From the NCBI GenBank assembly GCA_009760855.2, contig WPIO01000088.1:402501-466500 (forward strand): DNA of 64,000 nucleotides. The letters run 5' to 3'. A program made the translations under genes and the position numbers. The notes under the pieces are model-generated. The model ran no database searches and was not told the origin of the DNA. It saw only the letters and a program-made list of their open reading frames with translations. Below, one piece after another: positions 51,216 through 64,000 of the stretch; within the stretch, counting starts at the first letter, position 1, and the number at the start of each line of letters is the position of its first letter. Origin of the DNA: Cristatella mucedo (taxonomy: Eukaryota; Bryozoa; Phylactolaemata; Cristatellidae).

Positions 51216-51792
51216 GACTCTGCGGCAGCAGCGGCGACGTCAGCAGCAACACCCGGCTGGCTCGAGTTCTGCCGCCATGTTTATGCGGCTGTGGTTTCTA
51301 TGCTGGCCAGCCACAATGCTGAGAATTAACAGGTTCGCGGATTTTTTCGACCGAGTATTTATCGTCTCTAGCATCTTACTTGTCTAAGGCATGCACCAAC
51401 TATGTTGCGCCTGCTTCAGCGTCGCTCTCATGGCTAAATCTAAATGCTGTAATGCTCCAAAGCTGGTCGGGGAACTTCGGACGTGTGGCTGGAAGGCGCC
51501 GGCCGTTTAACCTGTGCCAGGCCATGCACTGCCCGGGGTCTGCGAGAAAGAGATGAAACAATATCTCTCGCCGTTTCCAGGCAATCGCTCAGCGCTCGCG
51601 ACTGAGAATTAAACTAAAAACTTAAAAGGCAAGCCAGCAAAGTAACCGTTTCTTAGTATGCTGCACTTAGTATGCTGCACCGCTGTACCGCGGCCACTGT
51701 AGCCACGACAGCCAGGCATTTCGCCGGTGGTTACACACACACACACACACACACACGCACGCACGCGATGGACCTCTGTTCCTCCGAACTCA
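51216..51792. other. No supported gene
   Basis: Contains a (CA)n run at 51733-51766. Otherwise nothing recognised. Confidence 0.4.
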
Positions 51793-52127
51793 AGTGCCGT
51801 GCCTTTAGTTCGTATGCTCCCAAAGTCTGGAGCTCGCTTCCATCTTGCGTGACGACTTGACCACATTTAAAAAGACACTAAAAAGCATCTGTTTATCACA
51901 GCATTCAGCGGGTCCCGTCCCTGTGATTGTGCATGCTGCCCCTAACCGTACTTGCATGCTGACCCTGTGCCTTTCACCCCTAACCGTGTTATTAATGTTG
52001 TTATTGAGAATGCTACCACTAACCATTTGTTCGCGCTTCCTTTGCCGCAAATGTAAAGTGTCTAGAAAGTGATTTGAATTTTCCGAGGGGGCTATATCAA
52101 ATGTATTATTAATATTATTATTATTAG
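51793..52127 (+). mobile_element. LINE family 1, 3'-end fragment
   Basis: Begins in the C-terminal codons (FSSYAPKVWSSLPSCVTT) and continues through the 3' UTR to a degraded hairpin ('aaagtgtctagaaagtgatt') and an (ATT)n tail ending near 52127. Confidence 0.8.
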
Positions 52128-52283
52128 CCACATAGCACACAGCTCACACCTTGCAATGCAGCCGTGGAAGAGCTCGGAGCGTCTGCACGTTGCTAAGGAG
52201 GGATAGCACACAGCTCACACAATCACGCACGATCGCTCATAGTTACGAGCCAAGAGTAAAGCCGAATGAGTTTTCACGTGGCC

Positions 52284-52289
52284 TTTATT
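52284..52289 (-). promoter_or_regulatory. Candidate polyadenylation signal of the DDHD gene
   Basis: AATAAA on the minus strand, about 440 bases downstream of the DDHD gene's stop. It is the nearest canonical signal I see. Confidence 0.35.
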
Positions 52290-52729
52290 AACGAATGAAT
52301 GGCGTATAACAACTTAACATGGCCACGTATGAATAAAATTTAACCGACGGCCAATTCATGTAAAGAAATTCTCATTTTAAGAATAAATACAGCACAGCAG
52401 CGGCAGCTCCTCAAAGCAAGAGCGAGTAGCAGACGGCGGTGCCAAGAATTTGATTGGCAGGCGCGGTCAATGGAAGAGCACCGGAAGCCTGATCCGAGCT
52501 CAGGGCGAAGCAGGGCGAGAGCAGCCGCCTCTGCTCTGTCCAAGGCACTTGACTGTGGCAAATGTTGCAGCAGCTGCGTTCTGCTATATCGCCGAGGGCG
52601 ATGCAAGCAAGGCTGCAGGGCCGTCGCTACTCGCATCGCCAGCTCTGGCTTCAGAAGCATAGCAGCGGTTGCCATTTTTTGGCGGCCATGACACGGCGGC
52701 CATTTTCGAAGGCCATTCCACGGCGGCCA

Positions 52730-62774
<10,045 letters not shown>

Positions 62775-62955
62775 CTGGCAGCGGAAGCAATGATCACGTG
62801 CCATGCAGCAGACCACACTGAAGCAAGAAGCCTCTCCCAGCATCCAGAAAAGTCGCCGGGGGGGGGGGCGGCGGCGGCGACGCGATGGAAGCGACGGCTG
62901 CGTAAGTGCGCAAGCCCTCGAGCAGGTGGCACGTCGAAGGGAGGGAGCCAGAGGC

Positions 62956-62985
62956 CCGGGTGTGCGAGGGCACTCGCACACCCGG
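62956..62985. repeat. Hairpin, 13-bp arms, 4-base loop
   Basis: CCGGGTGTGCGAG, loop GGCA, then the exact reverse complement. Confidence 0.9.
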
Positions 62986-63744
62986 TCCTGCGTCTCCTCG
63001 GGCAGGCAGGTCTGCCCGGCGCAGGGGAACACGCAAGAAGGAAAACTGCGCTAAGAAAGCTGACAGCGAGGCTCGAGGGACAAGCAGAAATCGGCATCTA
63101 CGGCTGCGCGAATATAAGGAAAAGAGGTCAGAGAGGTCACGTGCCTGGACGGCATCGATCAGGCATCGATCGGGCATCGATCAGGCATCGATCAGAAGCT
63201 ACGAGTACACTGCTACAGGACGCACTGCTCGATAGTCACAGCACAGCAAGCCAGTCGGAGACGTCGCCTAAGGTGCGACCAGGAGCAACAGGCGGCCGTC
63301 AGCTGGCTTAGGCCCAAGAGGACACAGGGCACTCATGTGATTCTACAATGCACGATCCACAAATAATGCTCGGATCGCGTGGAATGCTTGGATCTCGCGG
63401 AATGATTGAAATTCCAGGTTTCATGCCAGGTCACCTGACCGCCATCCGCGGCAGTAAATTCTGCTTCTGGGAATGGCAGACTAGAGCAGCAGAGTAGTGA
63501 TCAAGTGCAGCATCAAGCGATTCCATTTTTCCAGCAAGTTGCAGCCGAAACTTTGCTATCCAGATCGAGATAGCAAGCAAGGACCTGAGTGCTTAGTCGG
63601 ACAAGTCGCTATCTCGTGGAATTACAGAAGCTTGGTCACAGCAGTGTCTGAACCTGACTATGCAAGTTACACGAAAACACGGGCTTCCAGTGAGTCCAGA
63701 ATTTTAATTCTAGTTCTACCGAGAATTTTGGGTCCCTGCAACAA

Positions 63745-63845
63745 GAAATCCTTTAATGCCCACTGCAAGTGGTGGCAAATGAAGCCGATGGTCTTTTGAT
63801 GCAACCTAAATGAGGCCGTTTAATCAGCCGATCTTTGCTATTACC
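63745..63845 (+). mobile_element. SINE family 1, 3' part
   Basis: 'gcccactgcaagtggtggca', 'aaatgaggccgtttaatcag' and 'ccgatctttgctatta' match the body end and 3' end of the family. The tRNA-like head is missing. Confidence 0.5.
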
Positions 63846-64000
63846 TTACTTAGCAAAATGCTCCGGAACTAAACGTTCTGCATGCTACACTTAAAAGTGT
63901 TATGACTATTCAATCTTGAACACGCTACCAAGCAAGCCTGAAGGCATGCATCAAAGAGTAATCGTCCGCTGCGGACGACCTCCAGCTCTCACACTCGGGC

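Larger units (their letters stand above)
62775..64000 (-). other. Upstream intron of the DDHD gene; no exon resolved
   Basis: Starts, in gene direction, beyond the window. It includes a 13-bp hairpin at 62956-62985, four tandem GGCATCGATCRG units at about 63148-63196 and a SINE1 tail at 63745-63845. Confidence 0.4.

Overview
The window is animal nuclear DNA, most likely from an invertebrate. The reasons are spliced genes with GT-AG introns, eukaryotic LINE and SINE copies, a Tigger-like DNA transposon end, no bacterial operon structure, and no visible CpG depletion in the GC-rich parts. Microsatellites are exceptionally dense: GA/CT, CAG/CTG, TA, CA, TAG. I cannot assign a taxon from sequence alone; a microsatellite-rich lophotrochozoan or flatworm is only a guess. 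Most long open frames here are read-throughs of simple repeats or of GC-rich DNA and are not genes.

Four protein-coding loci can be supported. (A) 5.3-11.4 kb, plus strand: exons of an acidic Ala/Glu/Pro-rich protein of unknown function. Five or more exons have compatible splice phases, and the last visible exon carries a basic Lys/Ser stretch and ends at a good donor. (B) 28.3-23.4 kb, minus strand: a two-exon gene for a protein of about 415 residues with a possible TIR-like or Rossmann-like core. (C) 47.8-48.7 kb, plus strand: an open frame for a 302-residue disordered protein of unknown function with a compact C-terminus. (D) 62.8-52.7 kb, minus strand: the last six exons (one possibly a cassette) of a DDHD-domain phospholipase A1, most like DDHD1. 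All six junctions are in phase, and the 5' half of this gene lies beyond the window's right end.

Between the genes are mobile-element remains. One CR1/L2-type LINE family has at least nine copies, including a decayed endonuclease plus reverse-transcriptase copy at 37-40 kb. A second LINE family has copies at 46.6 and 60.1 kb. There are two tRNA-derived SINE families. The 3' tail of SINE family 2 resembles the LINE 3' hairpin, the usual sign of a SINE-LINE partnership, and one SINE2 has inserted into that hairpin. A Tigger-like terminal inverted repeat sits at 34.55 kb, and a degenerate tandem repeat occupies 50.1-51.2 kb.

The most unusual structural signals are two perfect spacer-less palindromes inside introns of the DDHD gene (48 bp and 34 bp) and microsatellites that sit on splice sites (GTGAG running into GA arrays, CTC/CTG arrays in or next to the polypyrimidine tract). 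Others are a 124-bp duplication with an inverted end at 27 kb, a nested stem-loop at 26.2 kb, and a roughly 250-bp duplication inside the large GA array at 3.1-4.5 kb. I found no CRISPR array, operon, rRNA or convincing functional tRNA gene.
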